The position numbers were made by a program, and so were the translations under genes. This document shows positions 24,487 to 32,900 of a DNA stretch of 64,000 nucleotides, piece by piece. How positions within the stretch are numbered: the first letter of the stretch is position 1; each line of letters opens with the position of its first letter. Origin of the DNA: an uncultured Lachnospiraceae bacterium (GTDB lineage: Bacteria; Bacillota; Clostridia; Lachnospirales; Lachnospiraceae); the NCBI GenBank assembly GCA_910585995.1, contig CAJUGG010000012.1:61976-125975 (forward strand), written 5' to 3'. Under the pieces are notes generated by a model. The model searched no databases. It saw only the letters and a program-made list of their open reading frames with translations, and was not told where the DNA came from.

Positions 24487-25404
24487 ATGTTAAGTGATCT
24501 GGATTTTTTGAGGGAACAGGGAGTGGATGAGGCGCTGCTTCGGATGGTGGAGGAATTTCGGGCGGAGTATCCGGTGCAGGAGGGGGTAAAAAAGCGGGTG
24601 GCAAGGCCGTCGATTCCTTTTTATGGGAGGGAGATCTTAGAGATGTCCATTGCGGCGCTTTTACAGGGGGCAAATCTTTTGTTGAGCGGGGCGAAAGCCA
24701 CCGGAAAAAATATACTGGCAGAGAATCTGGCATGGATCTTCGGGAGACCTTCTTATAATATATCATTTAATGTCAACACGGACAGCAGTTCGTTGATTGG
24801 AACGGATACTTTTCGCAACAATGAGGTGACTCTGCGAAAGGGAAGTGTCTACCGATGTGCAGAAGAAGGGGGGTTTGGTATTTTCGACGAGATTAATATG
24901 GCTAAAAATGATGCGGCCAGTGTGCTGCATGCGACGCTGGATCATCGAAGGATGATCGATGTGCCTGGGTATGACCGGATTGATTTGCATCCGGCAGTAC
25001 GGTTTATCGGGACGATGAACTATGGTTATGCGGGGACGAAGGAGCTGAATGAAGCACTGGTGTCCCGATTCCTGGTGATCGATATGCCGGCGCTGACAAG
25101 GGAGAACCTGGAGCGGATTGTAAGACATGACTATCCAGAGATCCAAAAAGAGGCACTGGAAGCCTTTGCCGGACTGTTTTTGGACTTGCAGGTGAAAGCA
25201 CAAAATGGGGAGATCTCCACAAAAGCAGTGGACCTTCGGGGACTTTTGGCAGCGCTTGGCTCGATAAAGATCGGCCTGAAAGCCTGTCAGGCGGTGCAGA
25301 TGGGGATTACCAACAAGGCGTTTGACTTGTTTGAGCGGGAGATCGTATCGGATATGGTGATGACGCAGATTCCGGAAGAATGGACAAAGGAACAGGTGTT
25401 TTAA
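24487..25404 (+). CDS. MoxR-type AAA+ ATPase
   Basis: This 305-residue AAA+ ATPase starts at the ATG behind AGGAGGG; an ATG ten codons earlier has no site. Walker A is modified to G-A-K-A-T-G-K-N (about residue 70). Walker B is G-I-F-D-E-I-N-M-A, followed by sensor 1 F-I-G-T-M-N-Y and the L-V-S-R-F arginine-finger region. MoxR ATPases usually work with von Willebrand A proteins as chaperone-like or metal-insertion complexes, and a VWA gene follows with overlapping stop and start (TAATG). Substrates are unknown. Confidence 0.88.
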   Translation: MLSDLDFLREQGVDEALLRMVEEFRAEYPVQEGVKKRVARPSIPFYGREILEMSIAALLQGANLLLSGAKATGKNILAENLAWIFGRPSYNISFNVNTDSSSLIGTDTFRNNEVTLRKGSVYRCAEEGGFGIFDEINMAKNDAASVLHATLDHRRMIDVPGYDRIDLHPAVRFIGTMNYGYAGTKELNEALVSRFLVIDMPALTRENLERIVRHDYPEIQKEALEAFAGLFLDLQVKAQNGEISTKAVDLRGLLAALGSIKIGLKACQAVQMGITNKAFDLFEREIVSDMVMTQIPEEWTKEQVF

Positions 25405-27179
25405 TGCACAGAGCAGAGGAAGATCATACATTACAGGAATATCAGTATGAACTGGAAAATCGGATGCAGAACCTTTTATGGACGGTGAGCGGGGACTATG
25501 AACTGGATGCTGAACTGGATATTGCTTCTTTTCAGAGGTCTAAATATATCTCTTTGTATGATGCGGTCAAACAGGGGGCTTTTGCGCGATATTTTTCCAG
25601 AGATGATTTTGGGATGTATCTGGTAAAAAAGCTGTATTTAGGAGCTGATGAATCCACTTTGATGATGCTTGCACAGATGTGTGTAGACCAGGCCGTAGTG
25701 GATAAAGTGACCCAGGAGCGAAGAGGAGTGACAACCCTTCGAAAGAAAGCTTTTGAAGACATCTTAGAGCGGGACTTTGACCGTCTGGCAGGCGGCAGGC
25801 ATCTGGTAGGGCGTATGAAGATCGCGATGCTTCAGCAGGGGATTGACGGTTCCTATCTGGCGGAGAAAAGAGTGACCGAACAAATGGAAAAACTTTTTTC
25901 CATCCGAAAGATGACAGATACCATGGAAGTGATCGCAAAGGTGGATGAATTTTATAACCGCTTGGTAGATACCGACTTTGAAAAAGAGCATGGGGATCTG
26001 GAGAAAGTCTTGTCCGTTGGAGCTGAGGATCTGAAAAAATTTGACTGGCAGGATTTTCTGAATGAGACGGCAGCGGAAGCCTCCATCGAAGATTTGATGC
26101 GCCAGGCCAACAGCAGTGTACTGCAGGAGGAAGAAGATGCCGCTGAAAGAAGGGCCAAAGCCGGGCAGATCCTGATCACCGAAGAGGCAGCGAAAAAGAT
26201 GTATTCTTATATCGAACTGCACTTTGGTTCTTCGTATCTGAGTGAGTTGGAGCAACAGCGTCAAAATCGTCGGATCTGCCGGGGAGTACATGCGGATTGT
26301 AAACTGTACTTTACAGACGGGATTCTTCACAACTGTGTCAGAGAAAACAATACCTATGTGATCGCCCGCAGGACCTGGGAGATGAATCAGCGGTTTTACC
26401 GGCAGAATCTTCGAGTGGCAAGGCATAATATCGCAGCGCTTGGGGATATCTTAAAACGGTCTTTGCAGGCTAGAAGTGAAGCAGAGCAGCTGGAATCTTC
26501 TTTTGGAAGCATCGTTCCTGTAAAACTCTGGAAAGTGGGTAGAAGTGAGGATGCCAGACTGTTTATCCGTCGGTTTCAGCAGAACAATTCTGACTATGTG
26601 GTGGATGTGCTGATTGATGCCAGCGGTTCCCAGAGGGGGCGTCAGCATATGGTGGCGCTGCAGGGCTATATCTTGTCTGCGGCGTTGAGCAGGGCCGGGA
26701 TTCCGCATCGCGTCATGGGATTTTGTACCTTTTGGGATTATACGGTGCTTCGAAGATTCCGGGAATATGACGAGGACAAAGAAGCAGACTGGAGGCTGAT
26801 GGAGTTTACTTCTTCTTCTAATAACCGGGATGGTCTTGCATTTCGGGCAGCAGCGGACGGCCTGTTAAACCGGCCGGAAGACAACAAGGTGCTGATTGTC
26901 TTAAGTGACGGACGTCCCAATGATCTGGTGGTCAACCGTCCCAATGTGAGAAATCCTGCGGTCTACACCGGAGAATATGCAGTCAAAGATACGGCTTCTG
27001 AAGTTCGCAGACTGCGAAGCCAGGGTGTCGCGGTACTTGGAGTATTTGCCGGAGAAGAGGAAGATCTGATGGCAGAACGCCGGATTTTCGGCAAAGATTT
27101 TGCTTATATCCGGGATATTTCCACATTTGCCCATGTGGTGGGCAGATATTTAAAAAAACAGATTGATAATATGGATTAG
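25404..27179 (+). CDS. VWA-domain partner of the MoxR ATPase
   Basis: The 591-residue frame starts at the ATG overlapping the upstream stop; an ATG at 25380 in the same frame is the alternative. The long N-terminal half is helical. The C-terminal third is a von Willebrand factor A domain with the metal-site motif D-A-S-G-S (about residue 400), a later T-S-S-S-N-N-R-D-G and V-L-S-D-G-R-P-N-D. It resembles CobT/nitric-oxide-reductase-D type VWA proteins. With the MoxR ATPase it probably forms a two-part machine. Two small genes follow at 10-base gaps. The cargo cannot be told from sequence. Confidence 0.85.
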   Translation: MHRAEEDHTLQEYQYELENRMQNLLWTVSGDYELDAELDIASFQRSKYISLYDAVKQGAFARYFSRDDFGMYLVKKLYLGADESTLMMLAQMCVDQAVVDKVTQERRGVTTLRKKAFEDILERDFDRLAGGRHLVGRMKIAMLQQGIDGSYLAEKRVTEQMEKLFSIRKMTDTMEVIAKVDEFYNRLVDTDFEKEHGDLEKVLSVGAEDLKKFDWQDFLNETAAEASIEDLMRQANSSVLQEEEDAAERRAKAGQILITEEAAKKMYSYIELHFGSSYLSELEQQRQNRRICRGVHADCKLYFTDGILHNCVRENNTYVIARRTWEMNQRFYRQNLRVARHNIAALGDILKRSLQARSEAEQLESSFGSIVPVKLWKVGRSEDARLFIRRFQQNNSDYVVDVLIDASGSQRGRQHMVALQGYILSAALSRAGIPHRVMGFCTFWDYTVLRRFREYDEDKEADWRLMEFTSSSNNRDGLAFRAAADGLLNRPEDNKVLIVLSDGRPNDLVVNRPNVRNPAVYTGEYAVKDTASEVRRLRSQGVAVLGVFAGEEEDLMAERRIFGKDFAYIRDISTFAHVVGRYLKKQIDNMD

Positions 27180-27189
27180 GAGGCAGAAA

Positions 27190-27420
27190 ATGGGGAAAGA
27201 ATATGAAGTAGTACATGAGATATTTAATTCGTGTTCCAACAATCAGATGCGGGATGTATTTATTGAAGAGTTGGAGATTGAAGATCTGGAAGGCTTTATC
27301 CGGGGAAAACATAAGGATAAAGAGCTGAAGATCGAAAGGGAAGACTTAGAAGACGGCACCGTGATCTTTCATCTAGATACCTCAGGGATGCTGCAGAGGT
27401 ATACCTTTACGGAGATATAA
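27190..27420 (+). CDS. Small acidic protein of the MoxR/VWA operon
   Basis: The 76-residue start follows TAGGAGG, 10 bases after the VWA stop. The protein is charged, has no signal or membrane segment, and ends in a beta-rich stretch (V-I-F-H-L-D-T-S-G-M-L-Q-R-Y). I do not recognise the family. Tight spacing between the VWA gene and the next small gene indicates co-expression. Confidence 0.7.
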   Translation: MGKEYEVVHEIFNSCSNNQMRDVFIEELEIEDLEGFIRGKHKDKELKIEREDLEDGTVIFHLDTSGMLQRYTFTEI

Positions 27421-27429
27421 GGAGACAAT

Positions 27430-27735
27430 ATGGCAAAAGTAATAGTGGCTGACGGGAAATTGATCTACAGAAAATTGATGAAGATTTTTGAGATCCCAGT
27501 GACAGAGATCCTGTGGGCGTATCTGCAGCAAGAAGATGTCTCTGCCAAGATGTGCTGCGGCAGCTTTCATTCCGAGATCGGCAGAGTGATCATACTGGAG
27601 CGGGACGGAAAAAAAGAGAGCTTCCAGTTCGAGAGCATGCAAGAAGCCCGTGAGCTGCTGGAACAGCTAAAAAAAGCAAATCCTGATATGAAGATCGGGT
27701 ATACCAAAGAGAACAAGGAGAGATTTGGGATATAG
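27430..27735 (+). CDS. Small unknown protein, last gene of the MoxR/VWA operon
   Basis: This 101-residue soluble protein follows a TAAGGAG site 9 bases after the previous stop. It contains adjacent cysteines (M-C-C-G) near residue 41 and a helical C-terminus. No family was recognised. A strong terminator follows, so it closes the four-gene operon. Whether it belongs to the MoxR/VWA machine functionally is inference from synteny. Confidence 0.7.
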   Translation: MAKVIVADGKLIYRKLMKIFEIPVTEILWAYLQQEDVSAKMCCGSFHSEIGRVIILERDGKKESFQFESMQEARELLEQLKKANPDMKIGYTKENKERFGI

Positions 27736-27740
27736 AACAA

Positions 27741-27785
27741 AAACCGGATAATATCGCTAATGATAGTGATGCTATCCGGTTTTTT
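27741..27785 (+). terminator. Terminator of the MoxR/VWA operon
   Basis: AAACCGGATA pairs perfectly with TATCCGGTTT over a 22-base loop and runs into six T, starting 6 bases after the last stop. Confidence 0.9.
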
Positions 27786-28087
27786 GATGAAGAATAGCAA
27801 AAAAAATCTCCGCCCTGGCGGAAATCTCAAAAGTTCGAGGGAGTGGAGGGCTTTTTAAGGCCCTCCAAGTGTTATGAATGAAATACGGATATGTCTTCCT
27901 TACAGTGATTATATTAGCAAAGGAATGTGTACAAAGTATGTCGTTCTTCTAAAAGAATTATAAAAAGGATAAAGAAAACGGAAATAAAACAAAAAGAAAT
28001 TGCGGTCTTGGAAAAAGAGAGGGGTATATGGGACAGGGATACGCTCATATGGTGTAACAGGTTAGTTTGGCTGTGTGAGGTGATGGT
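27786..28087. other. Intergenic stretch without a recognised gene
   Basis: It contains a small TCCGCC/GGCGGA hairpin near 27812-27825 and an 8-bp hairpin TGGAGGGC/GCCCTCCA at 27844-27867 without a T-run. A 21-codon frame at 27786 has no good site and is not called. The rest is AT-rich leader for the deacetylase gene. Confidence 0.5.
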
Positions 28088-28819
28088 ATGAGCGAGAAAG
28101 AGCACAGATACTTACGGTATGGCATCGGGTATGGGGTTGTCTGTGTGAGTATACTGATCGTTGTATTGTTGATACTGAGTGGGACGAAGAAAGAGGAAGC
28201 GGGAGAAAAAGAGATGTCTAAGGTGATGCAGCCAGTGGAGCTTCCACAGGAGCCTGGGCAGGAACCCAAAAAGATCGCGCTGACTTTTGACGATGGACCA
28301 CATCCTGTCTATACGGAACAGATGCTGGAAGTGTTGGATGAGAATCAGGTTCCGGCGACTTTTTTTCTGCTGGGACAAAATATTGAGGGGCATGAGGAGG
28401 TGGTCAAAGAGATTGCTGAAAAGGGCCATCTGATCGGCAATCATACATTCCATCATGTACAGATCACAGGAATGTCCGCAGAGCAGGCATATGAAGAGAT
28501 CGACCAAACGAGCCGCCTGATCGAGGAATTGACAGGAAAGGGGACAGAATATGTACGTCCGCCTTTTGGCACCTGGAATACAGGGCTTGAGTCCGAACTG
28601 GATCTGATCCCGGTGATGTGGACCATTGATACCAAAGACTGGACGACGGAAAATGTGGATGCAATTGTAAACCATGTGGTGAAAAATGCAGGAGAAAATG
28701 ATATAATATTGATGCATGACAGTTATAAAAGCACCGTGGAAGCGACAGAGCGGATTATTAAGCTTTTAAAAGCGGAAGGGTTCGAGTTTGTGACAGTCGA
28801 TGAAGTGGTGATGGATTAA
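28088..28819 (+). CDS. Polysaccharide deacetylase (NodB-type), membrane-anchored
   Basis: This 243-residue protein has an N-terminal transmembrane anchor (about 12-32), then a short linker and a NodB homology domain. Motif 1 is T-F-D-D-G-P-H (about residue 67), motif 2 is G-N-H-T-F-H-H (H-x3-H metal site), motif 3 is R-P-P-F-G, motif 4 is D-T-K-D-W and motif 5 is I-I-L-M-H-D. All expected zinc and catalytic residues are present. It probably removes N-acetyl groups from peptidoglycan or a related polymer outside the membrane. rarA follows 9 bases downstream. Confidence 0.93.
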   Translation: MSEKEHRYLRYGIGYGVVCVSILIVVLLILSGTKKEEAGEKEMSKVMQPVELPQEPGQEPKKIALTFDDGPHPVYTEQMLEVLDENQVPATFFLLGQNIEGHEEVVKEIAEKGHLIGNHTFHHVQITGMSAEQAYEEIDQTSRLIEELTGKGTEYVRPPFGTWNTGLESELDLIPVMWTIDTKDWTTENVDAIVNHVVKNAGENDIILMHDSYKSTVEATERIIKLLKAEGFEFVTVDEVVMD

Positions 28820-28828
28820 GGAGAAAAG

Positions 28829-30166
28829 ATGGATTTATTTGACTACATGAGAGATCATACGATGAAATCAGAAGCTCCTCTGGCGTCCCGGATGCGTCCG
28901 AAGAAGCTGGAGGAGATTGTGGGACAGCAGCATATACTGGGAAAAGATAAGCTGCTCTACCGGGCGATCAAGGCGGACAAGCTAGGGTCTGTGATCTTCT
29001 ATGGACCGCCAGGCACTGGAAAGACGACGATTGCGAAGGTGATCGCTCACACGACCCGTGCAGAATTTACCCAGATCAATGCCACGGCAGCAGGAAAAAA
29101 GGATATGGAAGAGGTGGTTCGTCAGGCGAAGGATTGTCTGGGGATGTATGGTAAAAGGACCATCCTTTTTGTGGATGAGATCCATCGGTTTAATAAGGGG
29201 CAGCAGGACTATCTGCTTCCTTTTGTGGAAGACGGTACACTGATTCTCATAGGTGCGACCACAGAGAATCCGTATTTTGAAGTCAATGGGGCGTTAATCT
29301 CCCGGTCGATTATCTTTGAACTGAAAGCATTGGAGACAGAAGAGATCAAGACCCTGCTAAGACGTGCGCTTACCGATGTGGAGTGCGGCATGGGAGCTTA
29401 TGAGGCTGAGGCGGATGAGGAGGCGCTTGACTTTCTGGCAGATATGGCTGGGGGAGATGCGAGAAATGCGCTGAATGCGTTGGAATTGGGGATCTTAACC
29501 ACAGAGCCGGGAGCAGATGGAAGGATTCATATTACGCTTTCGGTGGCTTCTGAGTGCATCCAGAAGAAGACGGTGCACTATGATAAAGGGGGAGACAATC
29601 ACTATGACACCATCTCCGCATTTATTAAGAGTATGCGGGGGTCTGATCCGGATGCAGCGATCTTTTATCTGGCAAAGATGCTGTATGCGGGAGAAGATAT
29701 TAAATTTATCGCCCGCAGGATCATGATTTGTGCTTCTGAGGATGTGGGTAATGCAGACCCGCAGGCGCTTGTATTAGCAGTGGCGGCAGCACAGGCTGTG
29801 GAACGGGTAGGGATGCCGGAGGCTCAGATCATCCTCTCCCATGCAGCGTGTTATGTGGCATGTGCGCCCAAGAGCAATGAGGCGGGCTGTGCAGTCTTTG
29901 CAGCGATGGATGTGGTAAAGACCACAACTACCACGGTGCCGGCACATCTAAGGGACAGGCATTATAAAGGGGCAGAGAAATTAGGACGCGGTGTGGGGTA
30001 TCTGTATGCGCATGATTATCCGGAACACTATGTCAGACAGCAGTATCTGCCGGATGAGATCGCGGGGAGCAGATTTTATCATCCTACAGAATTAGGAACA
30101 GAAAAAAAGATCGGTGAGAGGCTTAACCGGCTGCGCAATCGGACAACAGATACTGCCGCAACCTAG
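28829..30166 (+). CDS. rarA: Replication-associated recombination protein A (RarA/MgsA)
   Basis: This 445-residue AAA+ ATPase acts at stalled replication forks. It starts with the typical A-S-R-M-R-P-K-K-L-E-E-I-V-G-Q-Q-H. Walker A is F-Y-G-P-P-G-T-G-K-T-T and Walker B is L-F-V-D-E-I-H-R-F, with sensor 1 I-G-A-T-T-E-N-P. The conserved C-terminal tetramerisation domain contains Y-D-K-G-G-D-x-H-Y-D-x-I-S-A-F-I-K-S-M-R-G-S-D-P-D-A-A. The gene follows the deacetylase closely, and its stop lies within a hairpin. Confidence 0.97.
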   Translation: MDLFDYMRDHTMKSEAPLASRMRPKKLEEIVGQQHILGKDKLLYRAIKADKLGSVIFYGPPGTGKTTIAKVIAHTTRAEFTQINATAAGKKDMEEVVRQAKDCLGMYGKRTILFVDEIHRFNKGQQDYLLPFVEDGTLILIGATTENPYFEVNGALISRSIIFELKALETEEIKTLLRRALTDVECGMGAYEAEADEEALDFLADMAGGDARNALNALELGILTTEPGADGRIHITLSVASECIQKKTVHYDKGGDNHYDTISAFIKSMRGSDPDAAIFYLAKMLYAGEDIKFIARRIMICASEDVGNADPQALVLAVAAAQAVERVGMPEAQIILSHAACYVACAPKSNEAGCAVFAAMDVVKTTTTTVPAHLRDRHYKGAEKLGRGVGYLYAHDYPEHYVRQQYLPDEIAGSRFYHPTELGTEKKIGERLNRLRNRTTDTAAT

Positions 30167-30211
30167 TGTCCCATCTGGCTGGAAACAGGAATACTAGAGC
30201 TGCGGCAGTAT
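30150..30211. terminator. Hairpin between convergent rarA and amidase genes
   Basis: ATACTGCCGCA and TGCGGCAGTAT pair perfectly around a 40-base loop containing CTAGT/ACTAG. The left arm overlaps the last codons of rarA. No T-run follows, so termination is probable but not certain. Confidence 0.55.
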
Positions 30212-30245
30212 TACAGGTTGACATAATGTAAAATATTCATCGAGA

Positions 30246-31013
30246 CTACACAGTGACAATCCAAGTGTTGTAGCCCAGAAGTTTGAGTTCTTGCTCTAAT
30301 TCGATGGCATTTTGCAGGTTGTGAAAAGCGCCTACTTGTACACGATAGAGTGGGGGTGTTGGCTGTGACTGTGGCGGGTCAGGAGTCCAGGTAGAAAAGG
30401 AAGTGGCTTGTGGGTTTGTCAGGTAGGAGGGGCGATAGGAATAGCGGGAAGCATCATCCTCACTGTCATCGTCATCCGCGGCGCTTAAGGTGTCCATAAT
30501 GCCATCTGCAATGGCTTGCGCGATCTCTTGAAAACGGCTGTCAAAGAGCTGATTATCCGTGTCACTGTCTATAAATCCAACTTCCAGAAGCAGAGCGGGC
30601 ATCTCTGTACGTCTTAGGACTGCCAGATTCGGACGCAGATCAATACCAATGTTGCGAAATCCCAGGCCTTCCAGATTTTGATTGATACGCTCTGCCATGG
30701 GCTGCTTGATGCCTTCTTGATCGTAGAGCAGAGTCTGTACGCCATTGTATTGTCCCGGATAAGTGGCCATGTTCCGATGAATGGAGATCATGAGATCTGC
30801 ATCTGCATCATTTGCAAAGTTTGCTTTCTGTGTGACGGACTGGTTGATATCTCCTGTTCGGGTGTATGCTACTTCATATCCATTGCGGGAAAGGATCTCG
30901 CCTACAGCCATTGCCAGGCGTAAAACGTCGTCGCTTTCTCTGCGGCCATTGTAGACAGCGCCAGGGTCATTTAGACCATTGTGCCCTGCATCTATTACAA
31001 TTTTATCTGCCAT
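30246..31013 (-). CDS. N-acetylmuramoyl-L-alanine amidase with SPOR domain
   Basis: This 255-residue protein is an Amidase_3 enzyme (about residues 4-175). I-V-I-D-A-G-H-N-G (zinc His), E-S-D-D-V-L-R-L-A (zinc Glu region), I-S-I-H-R-N and L-L-E-V-G-F-I-D are all visible. A Pro-rich linker leads to a C-terminal SPOR domain (Y-R-V-Q-V-G-A-F-H-N-L-Q-N-A). There is no signal peptide, so export would need another route; in sporulating Clostridia similar CwlC/CwlD-like lysins act on the mother-cell wall. It is convergent with rarA and divergent from the EamA gene. Confidence 0.92.
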   Translation of the reverse strand: MADKIVIDAGHNGLNDPGAVYNGRRESDDVLRLAMAVGEILSRNGYEVAYTRTGDINQSVTQKANFANDADADLMISIHRNMATYPGQYNGVQTLLYDQEGIKQPMAERINQNLEGLGFRNIGIDLRPNLAVLRRTEMPALLLEVGFIDSDTDNQLFDSRFQEIAQAIADGIMDTLSAADDDDSEDDASRYSYRPSYLTNPQATSFSTWTPDPPQSQPTPPLYRVQVGAFHNLQNAIELEQELKLLGYNTWIVTV

Positions 31014-31187
31014 ATAGAGTCTCCTGAGAGCTTTTACTAACAGTGTATGATAAAAAAAGAAGTATGTGACATCAGGGCGGGCTGTTTTGAGTGGTGATTA
31101 AGAAGAGACTGGATTTTTTCAAGCAGATAGAGTATGATGGATGGGGAAGCAGGAGTATGGGCAAGGTGTGGTGCGAGAGGAGAGCGT

Positions 31188-32108
31188 ATGAAAGAGCAAA
31201 AGAACAGACAGGCACTAGGAGTTGTCCTTACTTTAACCGGAGGTTGTTTGTGGGGACTATGCGGGAGCTGCGGACAGTTTTTATTTCAATATAAGAAAGT
31301 GACATCGGATTGGCTGGTTCCCATCCGACTAACCTCGGCGGGACTTCTGATTTTACTTTATCTGGCGGTCAGACAGAGAAAAAAGGTGCTGGCAGTATGG
31401 AAAGAGAGGGAAGGAAGGCGGGATATTTTAGTCTTTTCCATCTTTGGGATGATGCTTTGCCAGTATTCTTATTTTACAACGATACAATATTCCAATGCGG
31501 GTACGGCAACGGTACTGCAATATACAGGTCCGGCTTTGATCCTTGTGTACCTTTGTTTTCGCAACCGGAAAAAGCCAAAGCGTTATGAACTGATCGCTTT
31601 ATTTTGTTCGATGTTTGGGACATTTATACTGGCGACCCATGGACATCTGTCAGAACTTGCGATACCGGCCAAAGCGCTTGTATGGGGGATTACATCTGCG
31701 GTGACACTCGTGGTCTATACGCTTCAGCCGGCAGGACTGATGAGAAAATATTCCACATTGCTGACGCTTGGATGGGGAATGTTGATAGGAGGCCTCGTGC
31801 TGATGTTTTTGATGAATCCCTGGAGGCTGCACCCTTTGGTGGATGGACAGACAATCCTTGCTTTGGGATTTATCGTGCTGTTTGGGACTATTTTTGCGTT
31901 CGATTTTTATCTGACAGGAGTCAAGCTTGTAGGAGCTTCGAGTGCCAGCATGTTAGCGTGTATTGAGCCAGTGGCGGCAACTGTTTTTTCAGTTGCGTGG
32001 CTGAAAGTGGAATTTCAGTCTATTGATTTTATAGGTTTTGTCTTTGTGATCTCAACGGTATTTATCATATCTCTTAATCAGATGAGGGAAGAGACAGGGA
32101 GGAGATAG
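31188..32108 (+). CDS. EamA-family (DMT) transporter
   Basis: The 306-residue protein has about ten hydrophobic helices in two EamA repeats, typical of drug/metabolite exporters (RhaT/YicL-like). The start at M-K-E-Q follows GAGAGGAG; a longer frame from 31134 has no site and an Arg/Gly-rich, non-membrane N-terminus. The first repeat contains G-G-C-L-W-G-L-C-G and Y-T-G-P-A-L-I-L-V-Y. The substrate is unknown. A sigma-like gene follows 3 bases after its stop. Confidence 0.88.
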   Translation: MKEQKNRQALGVVLTLTGGCLWGLCGSCGQFLFQYKKVTSDWLVPIRLTSAGLLILLYLAVRQRKKVLAVWKEREGRRDILVFSIFGMMLCQYSYFTTIQYSNAGTATVLQYTGPALILVYLCFRNRKKPKRYELIALFCSMFGTFILATHGHLSELAIPAKALVWGITSAVTLVVYTLQPAGLMRKYSTLLTLGWGMLIGGLVLMFLMNPWRLHPLVDGQTILALGFIVLFGTIFAFDFYLTGVKLVGASSASMLACIEPVAATVFSVAWLKVEFQSIDFIGFVFVISTVFIISLNQMREETGRR

Positions 32109-32111
32109 AAG

Positions 32112-32879
32112 ATGGATGAACAGAGCAGATTTCGTACGGCTTTGGCGGCTTTGAGCGCCAGCGCGGAGCAAAGGGACGGGAGACTGACCAAAGAGGAAGT
32201 GCAGGAATTTTTTCAGGAGATGAACATAGAGCCAAAAAAGCAGGCGATGGTCTATACGTATCTGGCTTCTAAGAAGATTCAGGTGGAAGGAGTGGAACTT
32301 CCGCTGATACAGGTGGAGGAAAAGCCCTATACACAGGAGGAGCAGGATTTTCTTAGAAAATATAAGCAAGATTTGCAGCACGTAAGAAAGCTAAGAGCAG
32401 AGGAGATTGCTGCATTGACAGAGCGGGCAGCCGATGGGGAGCAGCAGGCAAGAGAACTTTTGACGGAGCACTGTATGGAGCGGGTGCTTCCTGTTGCGAA
32501 GATCTATGCGCATCGGGGGCTTTTGATTCAGGATCTGGTGCAGGAGGGAAATCTGGGGCTGATGATCGGGCTTCATACGCTGGGGCTTAAAGAGGAAGAG
32601 TTATCTTTGGAGGCTCACTTAGACCGGGAGATTCACCGGGCGATTCGTGCGGCTCTCGATGAGCAGGAGGGTTCTAAGAACATGGGAGAGCAGATCACAG
32701 TGAAGCTGAATCGTCTGGCGGATTCCATCCGGGAACTGACAGAGGATCTGGGCAGACAGGTGACGCCGGAAGAATTGTCGCTGTATCTGGACCTGCCTAT
32801 GGAAGAGATTGAAAATCTGCTGTGGATAGCAGGAGAAAATATTGAACTGGCGGAGCAGGACAGGCCGCCGATACGGTAG
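32112..32879 (+). CDS. Reduced sigma-70-like protein lacking region 4
   Basis: This 255-residue protein has an N-terminal part like sigma region 1.1, followed by region-2-like helices with the core-binding signature D-L-V-Q-E-G-N-L-G-L (about residue 138) and a region-3-like segment (G-R-Q-V-T-P-E-E-L-S-L-Y-L). The promoter-melting and -10 recognition block (F-S-T-Y-A-x-W-W-I-R) is missing and degenerate, and no region 4 is present. It could bind RNA polymerase core without normal promoter recognition, perhaps as an anti- or co-sigma factor. It follows the transporter by 3 bases and precedes an RpiR regulator. Confidence 0.65.
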   Translation: MDEQSRFRTALAALSASAEQRDGRLTKEEVQEFFQEMNIEPKKQAMVYTYLASKKIQVEGVELPLIQVEEKPYTQEEQDFLRKYKQDLQHVRKLRAEEIAALTERAADGEQQARELLTEHCMERVLPVAKIYAHRGLLIQDLVQEGNLGLMIGLHTLGLKEEELSLEAHLDREIHRAIRAALDEQEGSKNMGEQITVKLNRLADSIRELTEDLGRQVTPEELSLYLDLPMEEIENLLWIAGENIELAEQDRPPIR

Positions 32880-32900
32880 TGGAGAATCGGGGAGGAATAT

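Noticed and set aside
23792..24766. A 324-codon open frame on the minus strand across hemW and the MoxR gene
   Set aside because: It overlaps two conserved genes on the other strand and its product is Pro/Ser/His rich with no domain.
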